This document shows, piece by piece, positions 43,448-52,276 of a stretch of DNA of 64,000 nt. Position 1 is the first letter of the stretch, and every line of letters starts with the position of its first letter. The notes beneath the pieces are model-generated. The model saw only the letters and a program-made list of their open reading frames with translations. It was not told where the DNA came from and did not search any database. The position numbers and the translations under genes are program-made. Source of the DNA: JBGSIC01 sp041751875 (GTDB taxonomy: Bacteria > Bdellovibrionota > FAC87 > UBA2466 > JACKAF01); assembly GCA_041751875.1 (NCBI GenBank), contig JBGSIC010000014.1, positions 1-64,000 on the forward strand, in the 5' to 3' direction.

Positions 43448-45064
43448 ATGGAACGTAAGACATTTATTTCTCTCTTTTCTCTTCTTTTCGTTTTCACGAG
43501 TGCGGCATCCCATGCTGAGTCGCATTCTTTTGGAAGTGATCCTAGCGTATTTAAAGGCCGCGCCATTGTTCCCCAAGATGCTCCGGAGAAAAAGCCTTTC
43601 GTCGATTTGTATATGAAAGACCGTCGTGGCAGCCGTATCGAACGTGCTAACTACCGGACAGAACTTGAAAAGCGCCGTGAACAGCCTCTCACCAAAAGCG
43701 TACTAAGAGATTTTGACGCGGTACTAGGTAAAACCACCGATCTCGCTATCATTTACGCAGAAGGCATTAACAACAACCCGCTTCTCGGCGGTAAAGGCAA
43801 AATGGATAGCTTCCAGGAAGCAGCCCGCGCGTTTTCTGAACTTTTAGGCTCCATCCCCCGCGATGAAGAAAAAACCATGGCGGGAAAAATCAAAGATTTG
43901 CGCGATAGTTTCGAAGAAAAACGCGAACGCATGGAAGGCGATTCCGATCTAACGCCAGAAGAAAAACAAGAATTGGAATATTTGAAACTGGGCTTGTGGG
44001 CTTCTGACGAAGCAACCAGCATGCTTAAAGACGGTGAAGAGCACAAAGAAGCGGAAGGCAATGATGAGAGCCAGCAGTTCCGCAAAGCTTTCTCAACCGC
44101 ATTTTCGGAAAAATTGGAACGCAACCGCAAAGAACATGCCCTTTTTGAAAAGGCCGCTAAGGGTGACCCCGCGGCAAAAAAAGAATTGATTGCTCGTAAC
44201 CCGGTAACGCTATTAACGTACGCCGCTCAACAGAAGTTGCCGGAGAAAGCTGCGGAAGCCATTCGCGCTTTAAGCACGGGCGAAAATAACAGTTTAACCC
44301 TTTACGACGAAAACAACGTCGCGATTCCCATTACCTTCGGAAAAACGCCGGAAGAGATTCAAGCCACGCTTGATAAATGGCGCGACCGATACGCAAGCGG
44401 ATCCTTTTCGCTACAACCTTTAGCAAAACTGCCCGTCACCGCAGCCGCGCCCGAACGGCCTGCTGCCACGGCGCAAGTTCCTCGCGCGGGTGCTAGCGAC
44501 GACAACGTTTCCCGTGCACGGCCTGGGCAGGCCTCGGCACCCCAAAACGCTATCGCCCAAAACCAAGCGCTGATCGCAGCGCAACAGGTCGCCGCTCAGC
44601 GAGAAGCCGATAGACAGCGCGCGCTAGAAATTGTTCAACAGCGCGCCCAACAATTTAACGCCAATCGCCGGGCACAATTAGGCCAAACCGCTCAGGGAAG
44701 AATTGCTTCGGTTTTGGACAACCAAAAATTAAGAGATCAAGCCGCTGCGCAGTTGGCTCAACAACAAGCCGCCCGCCAAGCCGCCGTCGCTCGTTTTGGT
44801 CTTGCCCGACTCTTAGAATCCCGTCGCCGCGCTTCTCCGGTTTCCTACCGTGTTCCCGGACAACGGGGTGGCAATGTAAGCGCCTCAGCCGATCCGGAAG
44901 GTTATATGGAAAACCGCTGCGCGAGCTGCCATGCGGTAGATTCGTTGCCCGAACAAATCCGCAACGCCGATCCAAACGGCATCTTGGCTCAAATGCCTTA
45001 CGACGGCACGCCGATGGACGAGACCGAAAAACAGGCTCTCATCGATTGGGCAAATACGATATAA
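43448..45064 (+). CDS. exported helical protein ending in a c-type cytochrome motif (538 residues)
   Basis: Begins with a signal peptide (MERKTFISLFSLLFVFTSAASHA). The mature part is strongly charged and helical (about 30-330), then has an Ala/Gln/Arg-rich region (about 345-470). The last 50 residues look like a small c-type cytochrome: the haem motif CASCH at 491-495, a following MPYDGTPM segment that could supply the axial methionine, and the terminal helix DETEKQALIDWANTI. I do not recognise the long N-terminal part. It is followed by a second protein of the same overall design. Confidence 0.88.
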   Translation: MERKTFISLFSLLFVFTSAASHAESHSFGSDPSVFKGRAIVPQDAPEKKPFVDLYMKDRRGSRIERANYRTELEKRREQPLTKSVLRDFDAVLGKTTDLAIIYAEGINNNPLLGGKGKMDSFQEAARAFSELLGSIPRDEEKTMAGKIKDLRDSFEEKRERMEGDSDLTPEEKQELEYLKLGLWASDEATSMLKDGEEHKEAEGNDESQQFRKAFSTAFSEKLERNRKEHALFEKAAKGDPAAKKELIARNPVTLLTYAAQQKLPEKAAEAIRALSTGENNSLTLYDENNVAIPITFGKTPEEIQATLDKWRDRYASGSFSLQPLAKLPVTAAAPERPAATAQVPRAGASDDNVSRARPGQASAPQNAIAQNQALIAAQQVAAQREADRQRALEIVQQRAQQFNANRRAQLGQTAQGRIASVLDNQKLRDQAAAQLAQQQAARQAAVARFGLARLLESRRRASPVSYRVPGQRGGNVSASADPEGYMENRCASCHAVDSLPEQIRNADPNGILAQMPYDGTPMDETEKQALIDWANTI

Positions 45065-45089
45065 GCCCACGCCCTCTCTAAGAACTGAG

Positions 45090-45113
45090 CAAACTGTTCA
45101 CGTGAACAGTTTG
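45090..45113. repeat. 24-base perfect palindrome
   Basis: CAAACTGTTCAC followed by its exact complement, with no central gap. It lies 26 bases after the stop of the 538-residue gene. There is no T run, so an operator for a dimeric regulator is as likely as a termination or stability stem. Confidence 0.8.
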
Positions 45114-45305
45114 TCGTATAACGATCCTATTCTCCCCTCAACACCCGAGAGTCTTGCGCTTTTACGAAAATCATCAAAGCAAGTCCTTCCTGACTTTCGT
45201 CCGCAATCAGCACTCGCGAAAACGCCTCCCTTTCTCCTTTAAACCAGACGCTCGCGTGCTCTCTGCAAACCTTTTAAGCAGTAAGTCTGCATACTTGCAG
45301 AACTC

Positions 45306-45314
45306 TGATAGAAT
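45306..45314 (+). promoter_or_regulatory. extended -10 promoter of the 718-residue gene
   Basis: TGATAGAAT followed by ACGTG, in the same context as at 28750-28758. A weak -35 (TCTGCA, 45286-45291) is 17 bases away. Start near 45321 gives a leader of about 75 bases. Confidence 0.45.
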
Positions 45315-45395
45315 ACGTGTTCAACCCAAGGCTACGGGCTCCTTCTGAGCCTGGCACCTCCCTTGCATTTTTAGGGGCTATTACAGGGGACAACT

Positions 45396-47552
45396 ATGCT
45401 TGTGGTGCGCACTTTTTCTCTTCTTCTTTTGGCCGCCGTTTTAGGAACACCTGTTTTCGCAGATATATACCGCGACGTTTACGCCGGTTTCGGAAAAGTC
45501 GCTGAAAACGCCGAAAGCACCACACGCAATCTAGCTCGCAGCTGGGAAGAGAACAGCATGACCGAGAACGCCACTGTTATGGCGACCTGGCTGTCTAATC
45601 CGAAACTTAGCGAAAAAACCATTGAAGCTGTTCTCAGCGCGGCCCGGGAACTCACTAAGAAAGATAAGAATAATATTTTTGCCCGCTACCTGAAGTACAG
45701 CGCCCAAACGGTTTTGAAAGAGCGTTTTCAAGAAATAGATGTGGAAGACGCGAAAATAGATTCCCAATACAAAGAAGCTTTTGCAGCCGCTCTAGAAGAA
45801 GAGAAGCCTGCCTCCGAAAAGCCTGCCTCCGAAAAGCCGGCTGGCGACAAAGCCACTGCGCAGAACTCCACACCGACGACCGAAAAGCCCGCCGCCGACG
45901 ATGTAGATGACCAAACTACACACGAGGGATCAGGCGGTCCCGTTCCCGGAGATGCCACGCGCCCCACTGATGACAGCCCCATTTCAAAGTGGGTAAGCGG
46001 ATTGGGCCTAAAGGAAGCCGGCGCGAACGCGAAAGTCGAAAAATGGATGAAGGAACTTGAAAACAAAGAAACCCGCTGGGGGGCCGCCGAAAAACTTCTC
46101 GCGCAAGACGCCATCTGGAACAAAGACAAAGCACTTTTGAAAAACTTAAGCGAGTTTGAATTGTCAGGAGAGGCGCAGGAGACATTGAAAAAACTTTACG
46201 CTGCTCGCAATCAGACCGATGTCAAAGTGCTTCGCGCTGCGGCTCACGGCGATCCCGAGGACAAAGCTTCGCGCTTAGAGGTCACTCGTCGAGTCAACTC
46301 CACCGAGAAAGAGAATGATTGGATGCAAAAGGGCTTCCCTTCCATCCGCCCTGAACTTCTTTTGGAATTTAAGGAAAAGATTAAAAGCGATGATACGACC
46401 GTCGCCGGTAAAGCGCTCGCGGAAATGATTGGCACCTTAAACTCTGACCAGAAAAGCGCGCTTAAAGATAAAGCTTCCGGATGGCTGGAGAAGAATAAGG
46501 ACGAGGGACTCAAAACTTTCGCCGCACGCATGGCATGTGCCTCTCTTCTCGCGCTTTCCAAGGGTAAAGAGGTAGCGAAGGCCTGCAAAGATCTCGGTGA
46601 CTTCGCTGACAAGTTCAATACTGCTTACGAACAAGTGCGGAACGGACACAAAAAGTTTCACGAATATCTGGCCAAAGCAGACGAGAAAGGCGGCGTGGAG
46701 AAAGCACGTGCCTGGCTTTTCGACAAAACGAAAGGCAACTACTCGGAAGAAAACCTCATGGACTATTTAGGTCAACGTGTAGAGAGCTGCGACAAACTGA
46801 AAAGTGGAACAGAAGAGCAAAAAAATGCGTGTGATGACGCCACTCGTTTAGCCAAGGTGCTCGGCTGGAAGGACGACAAGGGCAACTGGAATTTAAATAT
46901 GAGCACGCGCGACGCAGGAACCGACAGCAACGCCGCCCAACTGGTCCAGCTCGGGGGCGCGGATGACATCGGTAAAAACCTCGCTGCCTTTGGAAGACGC
47001 GAAACGGGCTTTAATCCGAATACCAAAACGAAAACCTTCGGAAAAGATAACAATCGAAGCCGCTTCCAAAGTTTTGCCTATGCTCCCACTCACAACGCGG
47101 CGGGTGGACAGGACTCAGCTCTGAACAAAACTTTCACGAAGAAGAAGCCTAAACTCTATTCGGTCAAAGACGGAAAAGTGGCCGTGCTCGGCAAGGCTCC
47201 CACAATGGCTGCCGCTGCTCCTAAAACCGAAACTCCGACGGAAGGCGAAAAGCCCGCCGGAACGGATGACACGAAACAAACTCCGGCTCAGAAACAGTTT
47301 AAAGCCTTAACCGCTGCGGAGATAGACACCAAGATTCTCAGCGCCGGAGCCAACAAGTGCGCCCAATGCCACCACGACAACGATGGCGGCCGGGGCTCGC
47401 TTTCCGCAGAGTTCCTGAACGGCTCATTCGAAAACGAAGATCAGTTCAATAAAATGGTTGGTCCCCAACTCAAACTAAAAGGGGTCACGCTTACACCGGA
47501 TGAAATTCGGTCGCTTCGAATCCTTTCCGGTTTCGAGGAGGCAGCAAAGTAG
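45396..47552 (+). CDS. exported acidic helical protein ending in a CxxCH motif (718 residues)
   Basis: Signal peptide MLVVRTFSLLLLAAVLGTPVFA, then a long helical, Lys/Glu-rich region. Near residue 130-190 lies a low-complexity spacer that repeats the unit SEKPA. The C-terminal tail has the haem-binding pattern CAQCH at 655-659 followed by His, in a segment NKCAQCHHDNDGG, ending after LTPDEIRSLRILSGF. The rest has no recognised domain. Architecture (signal, long helical body, C-terminal CxxCH) mirrors the preceding gene, so the two are probably functionally linked. AGGGGA before the ATG gives a good ribosome site. Confidence 0.88.
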   Translation: MLVVRTFSLLLLAAVLGTPVFADIYRDVYAGFGKVAENAESTTRNLARSWEENSMTENATVMATWLSNPKLSEKTIEAVLSAARELTKKDKNNIFARYLKYSAQTVLKERFQEIDVEDAKIDSQYKEAFAAALEEEKPASEKPASEKPAGDKATAQNSTPTTEKPAADDVDDQTTHEGSGGPVPGDATRPTDDSPISKWVSGLGLKEAGANAKVEKWMKELENKETRWGAAEKLLAQDAIWNKDKALLKNLSEFELSGEAQETLKKLYAARNQTDVKVLRAAAHGDPEDKASRLEVTRRVNSTEKENDWMQKGFPSIRPELLLEFKEKIKSDDTTVAGKALAEMIGTLNSDQKSALKDKASGWLEKNKDEGLKTFAARMACASLLALSKGKEVAKACKDLGDFADKFNTAYEQVRNGHKKFHEYLAKADEKGGVEKARAWLFDKTKGNYSEENLMDYLGQRVESCDKLKSGTEEQKNACDDATRLAKVLGWKDDKGNWNLNMSTRDAGTDSNAAQLVQLGGADDIGKNLAAFGRRETGFNPNTKTKTFGKDNNRSRFQSFAYAPTHNAAGGQDSALNKTFTKKKPKLYSVKDGKVAVLGKAPTMAAAAPKTETPTEGEKPAGTDDTKQTPAQKQFKALTAAEIDTKILSAGANKCAQCHHDNDGGRGSLSAEFLNGSFENEDQFNKMVGPQLKLKGVTLTPDEIRSLRILSGFEEAAK

Positions 47553-47591
47553 GCGTCTTAATCTGATGCTAAGGGGAGTTCTAGGTTTTCA

Positions 47592-47619
47592 TTGACTAGC
47601 CCTTTAAATTTCCTATGTT
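47592..47619 (+). promoter_or_regulatory. promoter of gcvH-gcvPA-gcvPB
   Basis: TTGACT (47592-47597), 16-base spacer, TATGTT (47614-47619). Start near 47627 gives a leader of about 30 bases. No glycine riboswitch is visible in this short leader. Confidence 0.55.
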
Positions 47620-47655
47620 ATGGCTTGATTCGAGCTATTTCATAAGGGCGGCCAG

Positions 47656-48045
47656 ATGAACATTCCTGACGGATTGCGTTACACCAAAGAACACGAGTGG
47701 GTACTTCTAGGAACGGGAGCAAAAGAGGCCACCGTGGGCATCACCCAGTATGCTCAAGAAGCCTTGGGCGACGTGACCTTCATCGAACTTCCCAATGTGG
47801 GCGACACGCTCACTCAAAGCAAAACTTTCGGAGTTGTCGAATCGGTTAAAGCCGTGAGCGACCTCTACGCCCCTGTTTCGGGAACGGTTTCCAAGGTTAA
47901 CAAGGCCGTCCTCGAATCCCCTGAACTGGTGAACGAAGACCCGTACGGCAAAGCCTGGATGCTAACCATCGATGTGAGCAGCCTTGACGAAAAAACGTTG
48001 ATGAGCGCCGATCAATACCGCACCTTCTTAGAGGAACAACACTAA
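47656..48045 (+). CDS. gcvH: glycine cleavage system H protein
   Basis: GcvH is the lipoylated shuttle protein. The 129-residue product has YTKEHEWV at the N terminus and the lipoylation lysine in FGVVESVKAVSDLYAPVSG (Lys about residue 64), plus NEDPYGKAWML. First gene of gcvH-gcvPA-gcvPB; its stop is directly followed by the gcvPA start. Confidence 0.97.
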   Translation: MNIPDGLRYTKEHEWVLLGTGAKEATVGITQYAQEALGDVTFIELPNVGDTLTQSKTFGVVESVKAVSDLYAPVSGTVSKVNKAVLESPELVNEDPYGKAWMLTIDVSSLDEKTLMSADQYRTFLEEQH

Positions 48046-49410
48046 GTGCCCAGTTTCCCGCTCACTCCCGACGAGGAGCGCCGAGCTCTCGAAGTTATCG
48101 GCGTTCAGACCATCGAAGATCTTTTTTCGTCTATTCCCCCTCAGGTGCGCGAGCGGGCAAAGATGGATTTTGGCGAAGCCAACGCAGGTTTAAGTGAACA
48201 TGAACTGCGTCGTTACTTCGACGGCATCGCTAAACACAACACCCAACATACTTCTCACTTTTTGGGTGGTGGGGTTTACGACAATATTATTCCAGCCATC
48301 GTAAACCAGTTAGTGTTGCGTGGAGAATTTCTCACGTGCTACACGCCTTATCAGCCAGAAATCAGCCAGGGCACGCTGCAGGCCATTTTTGAATTTCAAA
48401 CCATGATTTGCCGCCTAACCGGCATGGAAGTTTCCAACGCATCTCTTTACGATGGCGCCTCGGCGACCGCTGAAGCGGTCATGATGGCCCAGCGTATTTC
48501 GGGAAAGCCCGACGCCCCCATTCTCATGGCTGCCTCGACACCGCCTGAGTATAAAACGGTCGTAAACACGTTTTTAAAATGTAACTCTTCACCGCCCATT
48601 GAAGTGCCCTGGAACAAAGAGGGTTCACTCGACGAAGAGAAACTCAAGAGTTTAATAGCAGAACACAAGCCCAGCGCTTTGGTTGTGGCTTCTCCAAACT
48701 ATTTTGGTCTCATTGAGCCCTTAGACGTAATTCGCAAGCACTTACCAGCGGATTGCCTTTTGATTGTCACCATGGCCGACCCCTCTGCCCTTTCGCTATT
48801 TGAAACACCCGCAGCGCTCGGAGCGGATGTTGTCGTGGGCGAAGCGCACCAGTTCGGGACTCCCATGCTCTTTGGCGGACCGCACGTAGGTTTCTTTGCT
48901 ACCAAGAAGAAGTTTCTTCGCAACCTGCCAGGACGCTTGGTAGGCGAAACGGTTGATGATCGCGGGCAGCGCGCCTACGCGTTAACTCTTGCCACGCGCG
49001 AACAGCACATTCGGCGTGAAAAAGCGACTTCCAACATTTGCACCAACCAGGGCCTTATTGCCTTGCGCACGACGATTTATTTGAGCTTCTTGGGCAAACA
49101 AGGACTCATCCAGTTGGGTGAAATGAACTACTCGCTGTTTGATTACCTAAAGGAATCGCTCGCCAGTCACGGCATTCCCTTGAAATTTAAGAAGGGCCTC
49201 CACTACCGCGAAGGTGTGTTTGAAGTACCCAATCTTTCCGTGCGCTTTGACAAGCTGACGGCCAATGGCATTGTCCCCGGTATTTGTCTGTCTCAGAAGT
49301 ACTCAGGGTCGCAACGAGAAGAATTTGAAAACGCTCTTCTTGTTTGCGTTCATCCCGGGCACACACGAGCGGAAATTGATGCTCTCGTAGAGGGCCTCAG
49401 TCATGGATAA
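48046..49410 (+). CDS. gcvPA: glycine dehydrogenase (decarboxylating) subunit 1
   Basis: The N-terminal half of P protein. The 454-residue product starts at GTG 48046 directly after the gcvH stop, with GAGGAA nine bases upstream. It includes HTSHFLGGGVYDN, TPYQPEISQGTLQAIFEFQTMI and SNICTNQGLIAL, hallmarks of the two-subunit form. It overlaps gcvPB by eight bases. The split enzyme is typical of many non-enterobacterial lineages. Confidence 0.96.
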   Translation: MPSFPLTPDEERRALEVIGVQTIEDLFSSIPPQVRERAKMDFGEANAGLSEHELRRYFDGIAKHNTQHTSHFLGGGVYDNIIPAIVNQLVLRGEFLTCYTPYQPEISQGTLQAIFEFQTMICRLTGMEVSNASLYDGASATAEAVMMAQRISGKPDAPILMAASTPPEYKTVVNTFLKCNSSPPIEVPWNKEGSLDEEKLKSLIAEHKPSALVVASPNYFGLIEPLDVIRKHLPADCLLIVTMADPSALSLFETPAALGADVVVGEAHQFGTPMLFGGPHVGFFATKKKFLRNLPGRLVGETVDDRGQRAYALTLATREQHIRREKATSNICTNQGLIALRTTIYLSFLGKQGLIQLGEMNYSLFDYLKESLASHGIPLKFKKGLHYREGVFEVPNLSVRFDKLTANGIVPGICLSQKYSGSQREEFENALLVCVHPGHTRAEIDALVEGLSHG

Positions 49411-50902
49411 GGGAATGGATCAGAATAAGAGTTTAGGAACACAAGGACTGGTCTTGCGAGAGGCGACGATTTTTGAAAGGTCGGCTGCCGGCCGCAAAGG
49501 TTTTGGGTTACCCCCGTTAGACGTGCCTTTAAAGAAACCTTCTCTTTATAAGCGTACTCACGCGGCGGAGTTACCCGAAGTCAGCGAACTCGATGTGGTT
49601 CGCCATTTCACCCGCCTTTCGAGCTGGAATTACTCTATCGACACCGGAACGTTTCCGTTGGGTTCGTGCACGATGAAGTACAACCCGCGAATCAACGAAG
49701 AAATTGCCGCCCTGCCTGGGTTTGCGAATATTCATCCTGACATGCCGGTTGAACTTTGCCAGGGGGCTCTGGAAGTCGTTCACACGCTCGAAGGGCTTCT
49801 GGGCGAAATCGCAGGCCTCGATGAAGTCAGCGCACAGCCCGCGGCCGGAGCCGTGGGAGAGTTCACTGGGTTATCCCTAATTCATGCGTTTCACGCCCAA
49901 CACAATAGCCCGCGTAAATATGTGCTGGTGCCCGATACGGCGCATGGTACGAATCCGGCATCGTGTACGCTGGCGGGTTACCAGACGATCACTTTGCCGT
50001 CGGGTCCCAAGGGAATTTTGGATATCGAACCTGTGCAGGCGGCGATACAAAAATATGGTCGCGATATTGCCGCGTTGATGGTCACAAACCCCAACACGCT
50101 TGGGCTGTTCGAATCGAATATCTCACAAATTTCTGAACTTCTTCATGGCATCGGTGCGCAGGTTTATATGGACGGCGCCAACATGAATGCCATCGTCGGA
50201 ATGGCACGCCCGGGCGATATGGGTGTCGATGTAATGCATTTTAATTTGCACAAAACTTTTTCCACTCCTCACGGCGGGGGTGGTCCTGGCGCAGGGCCGG
50301 TTGCCGTCCGCTCACACTTGGCCCCTTTTCTCCCCAACCCACGGGTGCGAAAATCCAGCGCGGGCTATAGCTATGAGTGGTTGCCAAACTCCATTGGCAA
50401 AGTGAAATCCGGCCTGGGCAACTTTGGTGTCCTGGTGCGCGCACTTTGTTATATTCGCCATCACGGCCGAGACGGCGTGACGAGAATCGCCAAAAACTCG
50501 GTTCTCAACGCTAACTATCTGCGAGCGCATCTGTCGAAAATTTTCCAACTCGCGTACGAAACACCGAGTTTCCATGAGTTTGTGGTCAGTGACAGCCGCC
50601 AGCTAAAATCACACAATGTAAAAACCTTGCAGATTGCCAAAGCGCTCATTGACCATGGATTTCATCCTCCCACTATTTATTTTCCCTTGGTCGTTCCGGG
50701 CGCTATGCTCATGGAACCAACTGAAACGGAAAGCCTTCAAGACCTAGACAAGTTGGTCGAAGCATTCCAAGATATTGTTCACCGCATCGAGTCCGGTAAG
50801 GAGACCTTTGACAACGCTCCAACAAAAACCGTCGTGGGACGGGTTGACGAAGCTGCGGCAGCCCGCAGACCTGTCCTCTCACTGGACGATCGTACTCTCT
50901 AA
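49403..50902 (+). CDS. gcvPB: glycine dehydrogenase (decarboxylating) subunit 2
   Basis: The PLP-binding half of P protein, which decarboxylates glycine and hands the aminomethyl group to GcvH. The 499-residue product has FPLGSCTMKYNP, PAAGAVGEFTGL, DTAHGTNPASC, DGANMNAIVG and the PLP lysine in HFNLHKTFSTPHGGGGPG. Full length. The 3' end overlaps the next gene. Confidence 0.97.
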   Translation: MDKGMDQNKSLGTQGLVLREATIFERSAAGRKGFGLPPLDVPLKKPSLYKRTHAAELPEVSELDVVRHFTRLSSWNYSIDTGTFPLGSCTMKYNPRINEEIAALPGFANIHPDMPVELCQGALEVVHTLEGLLGEIAGLDEVSAQPAAGAVGEFTGLSLIHAFHAQHNSPRKYVLVPDTAHGTNPASCTLAGYQTITLPSGPKGILDIEPVQAAIQKYGRDIAALMVTNPNTLGLFESNISQISELLHGIGAQVYMDGANMNAIVGMARPGDMGVDVMHFNLHKTFSTPHGGGGPGAGPVAVRSHLAPFLPNPRVRKSSAGYSYEWLPNSIGKVKSGLGNFGVLVRALCYIRHHGRDGVTRIAKNSVLNANYLRAHLSKIFQLAYETPSFHEFVVSDSRQLKSHNVKTLQIAKALIDHGFHPPTIYFPLVVPGAMLMEPTETESLQDLDKLVEAFQDIVHRIESGKETFDNAPTKTVVGRVDEAAAARRPVLSLDDRTL

Positions 50903-52274
50903 TCGCTGGTATATTTTACTTCTGATTGGACTCGCCCTTTTTCACTATGGAATCCTCTCTTCCATTCCGTTGAGTGGGGAAGAACTGAGCTACCTAAGTT
51001 GGGCTCAAGATAAGAATCTGGCCTTTGTCCAACACAGGCCCATGGTGGCTTATTGGATCGACTTATCATCTAGCCTCTTCGGCCCTACCGCTTTGGGAAT
51101 TCGTTTTTTCTCTCCGATTGTCACCTTTGCGCTCCTCTGGTGGCTGGGATCTTTGTCGCCAGTGAAATCTGTGTTTCTCACGTTGCTTTTTACTCCTGTC
51201 GTTTTGATTTCCTCTCTGCGGATGAGCCCTTGGGTACCGTTGGCACTTTTTTGGACGCTTTACCTTCTTTGGCTGCGTCGTACCTGCGTTTGGTTGACTC
51301 AGTGGGAGGCCGATCCGATTAGCCGGGTCTACCAAAAACACGCCTTGCCGCTTTTTCAATGGCTCTTGGGGGGCCTCATTCTGGGATTAGGGGCGCTCAG
51401 CCACCCCTATATGGTGCTAGCCGCCGTGAGTAGTCTGCTGCTTTTTGCGTTCGGTTATCGACGACAGGCTTGGTGGGTGGGTTGGAGTCTGCACCTGGGA
51501 GTCGCTCTCCTCGTTGCCATCCCCGTCCTATGGTTCCCGTGGAACATGGCGGGAAATCCCGCGTCTGAAGCGCGTGCCCTTTTCTCGTTAGACGGGAATT
51601 TCGCCTACCAAATTCTGTGGGTGGGTGCCGCTCCCCTTCTCTGTTTGCCGTGGGCCCTATTACGCATGCTGGGTCGGAGCGATCCGGCCTACCAACCCCA
51701 CTATGCTCTCTACATGGTTCCCTTCTTTTTCTTGGTAGTCGCTTTTTTCTTTAGAACCGTTCCCCCTGAAGCTTTTGTCTTGAGTTACCTGGCTTTTTTC
51801 CCTTTGCTCCAGCGCTTGGTCGACAGTTCCTCTTTTCGAACCGTGACCCGTTTTTTTGTGTTGGTAAGTTTCCTGCCCGCTTTGGGTTTCTCAATCGCTC
51901 TCTTTGGGGATTCCGTTTTGGGATGGCAAGTGATTCCCCCGCACCGGGATTTCTTCGCGCAAGATCGCTTGAAGACAGCGCTCGCGGAAGAAGTCGCCCA
52001 TCGTGTAAAAGGACACCCCTCGCGTCTATACGCGCTTCCAGCAGAAATGGCTTTGCGCATTACAGTCGGTGGGGTCCCCACCCTTTCCCTTACCGAGGAA
52101 AAGGGCATTCAAAACGCCTGTGCGCAGAATGAGGCTTTGCTCTTCGCTCCCGCTCCCGATTCGATTCCGGCTCGACTTCGCGACTGCTTTGTTCGTTCTG
52201 AAACGATAGAAATTTTCCCTTTAGCTTTAGCTCCCGGCCCGAAGGAGTTCCAACTGATTCGGTTGGGTAAATAA
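50808..52274 (+). CDS. membrane glycosyltransferase, ArnT/GT39-like
   Basis: An integral membrane protein with about ten hydrophobic helices. The conserved GT39/ArnT pattern is visible near the N terminus: a first membrane helix (WYILLLIGLALFHYG), an acidic loop (SGEELSYLSWAQD), then HRPMVAYWIDLSSSLFGPTALGIRFFSP. Such enzymes transfer a sugar from a lipid carrier to an envelope acceptor; the acceptor is unknown. The start is uncertain: no ATG lies upstream of the first helix. TTG 50808 with TAAGGAG just before it is my choice and overlaps gcvPB by about 95 bases. The next gene starts two bases after the stop. Confidence 0.78.
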   Translation: MTTLQQKPSWDGLTKLRQPADLSSHWTIVLSNRWYILLLIGLALFHYGILSSIPLSGEELSYLSWAQDKNLAFVQHRPMVAYWIDLSSSLFGPTALGIRFFSPIVTFALLWWLGSLSPVKSVFLTLLFTPVVLISSLRMSPWVPLALFWTLYLLWLRRTCVWLTQWEADPISRVYQKHALPLFQWLLGGLILGLGALSHPYMVLAAVSSLLLFAFGYRRQAWWVGWSLHLGVALLVAIPVLWFPWNMAGNPASEARALFSLDGNFAYQILWVGAAPLLCLPWALLRMLGRSDPAYQPHYALYMVPFFFLVVAFFFRTVPPEAFVLSYLAFFPLLQRLVDSSSFRTVTRFFVLVSFLPALGFSIALFGDSVLGWQVIPPHRDFFAQDRLKTALAEEVAHRVKGHPSRLYALPAEMALRITVGGVPTLSLTEEKGIQNACAQNEALLFAPAPDSIPARLRDCFVRSETIEIFPLALAPGPKEFQLIRLGK

Positions 52275-52276
52275 GG

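Larger units (their letters stand above)
45065..45395. other. 331-bp intergenic region with a perfect palindrome
   Basis: Contains a 24-base perfect palindrome (45090-45113), a small hairpin TCTGCA/TGCAGA at 45286-45301, and an extended -10 at 45306-45314 that probably serves the next gene. No frame or RNA family is recognised. Confidence 0.6.

Noticed and set aside
47553..47655. Glycine riboswitch before gcvH
   Set aside because: The leader from the predicted start is only about 30 bases and lacks the conserved paired aptamer segments.
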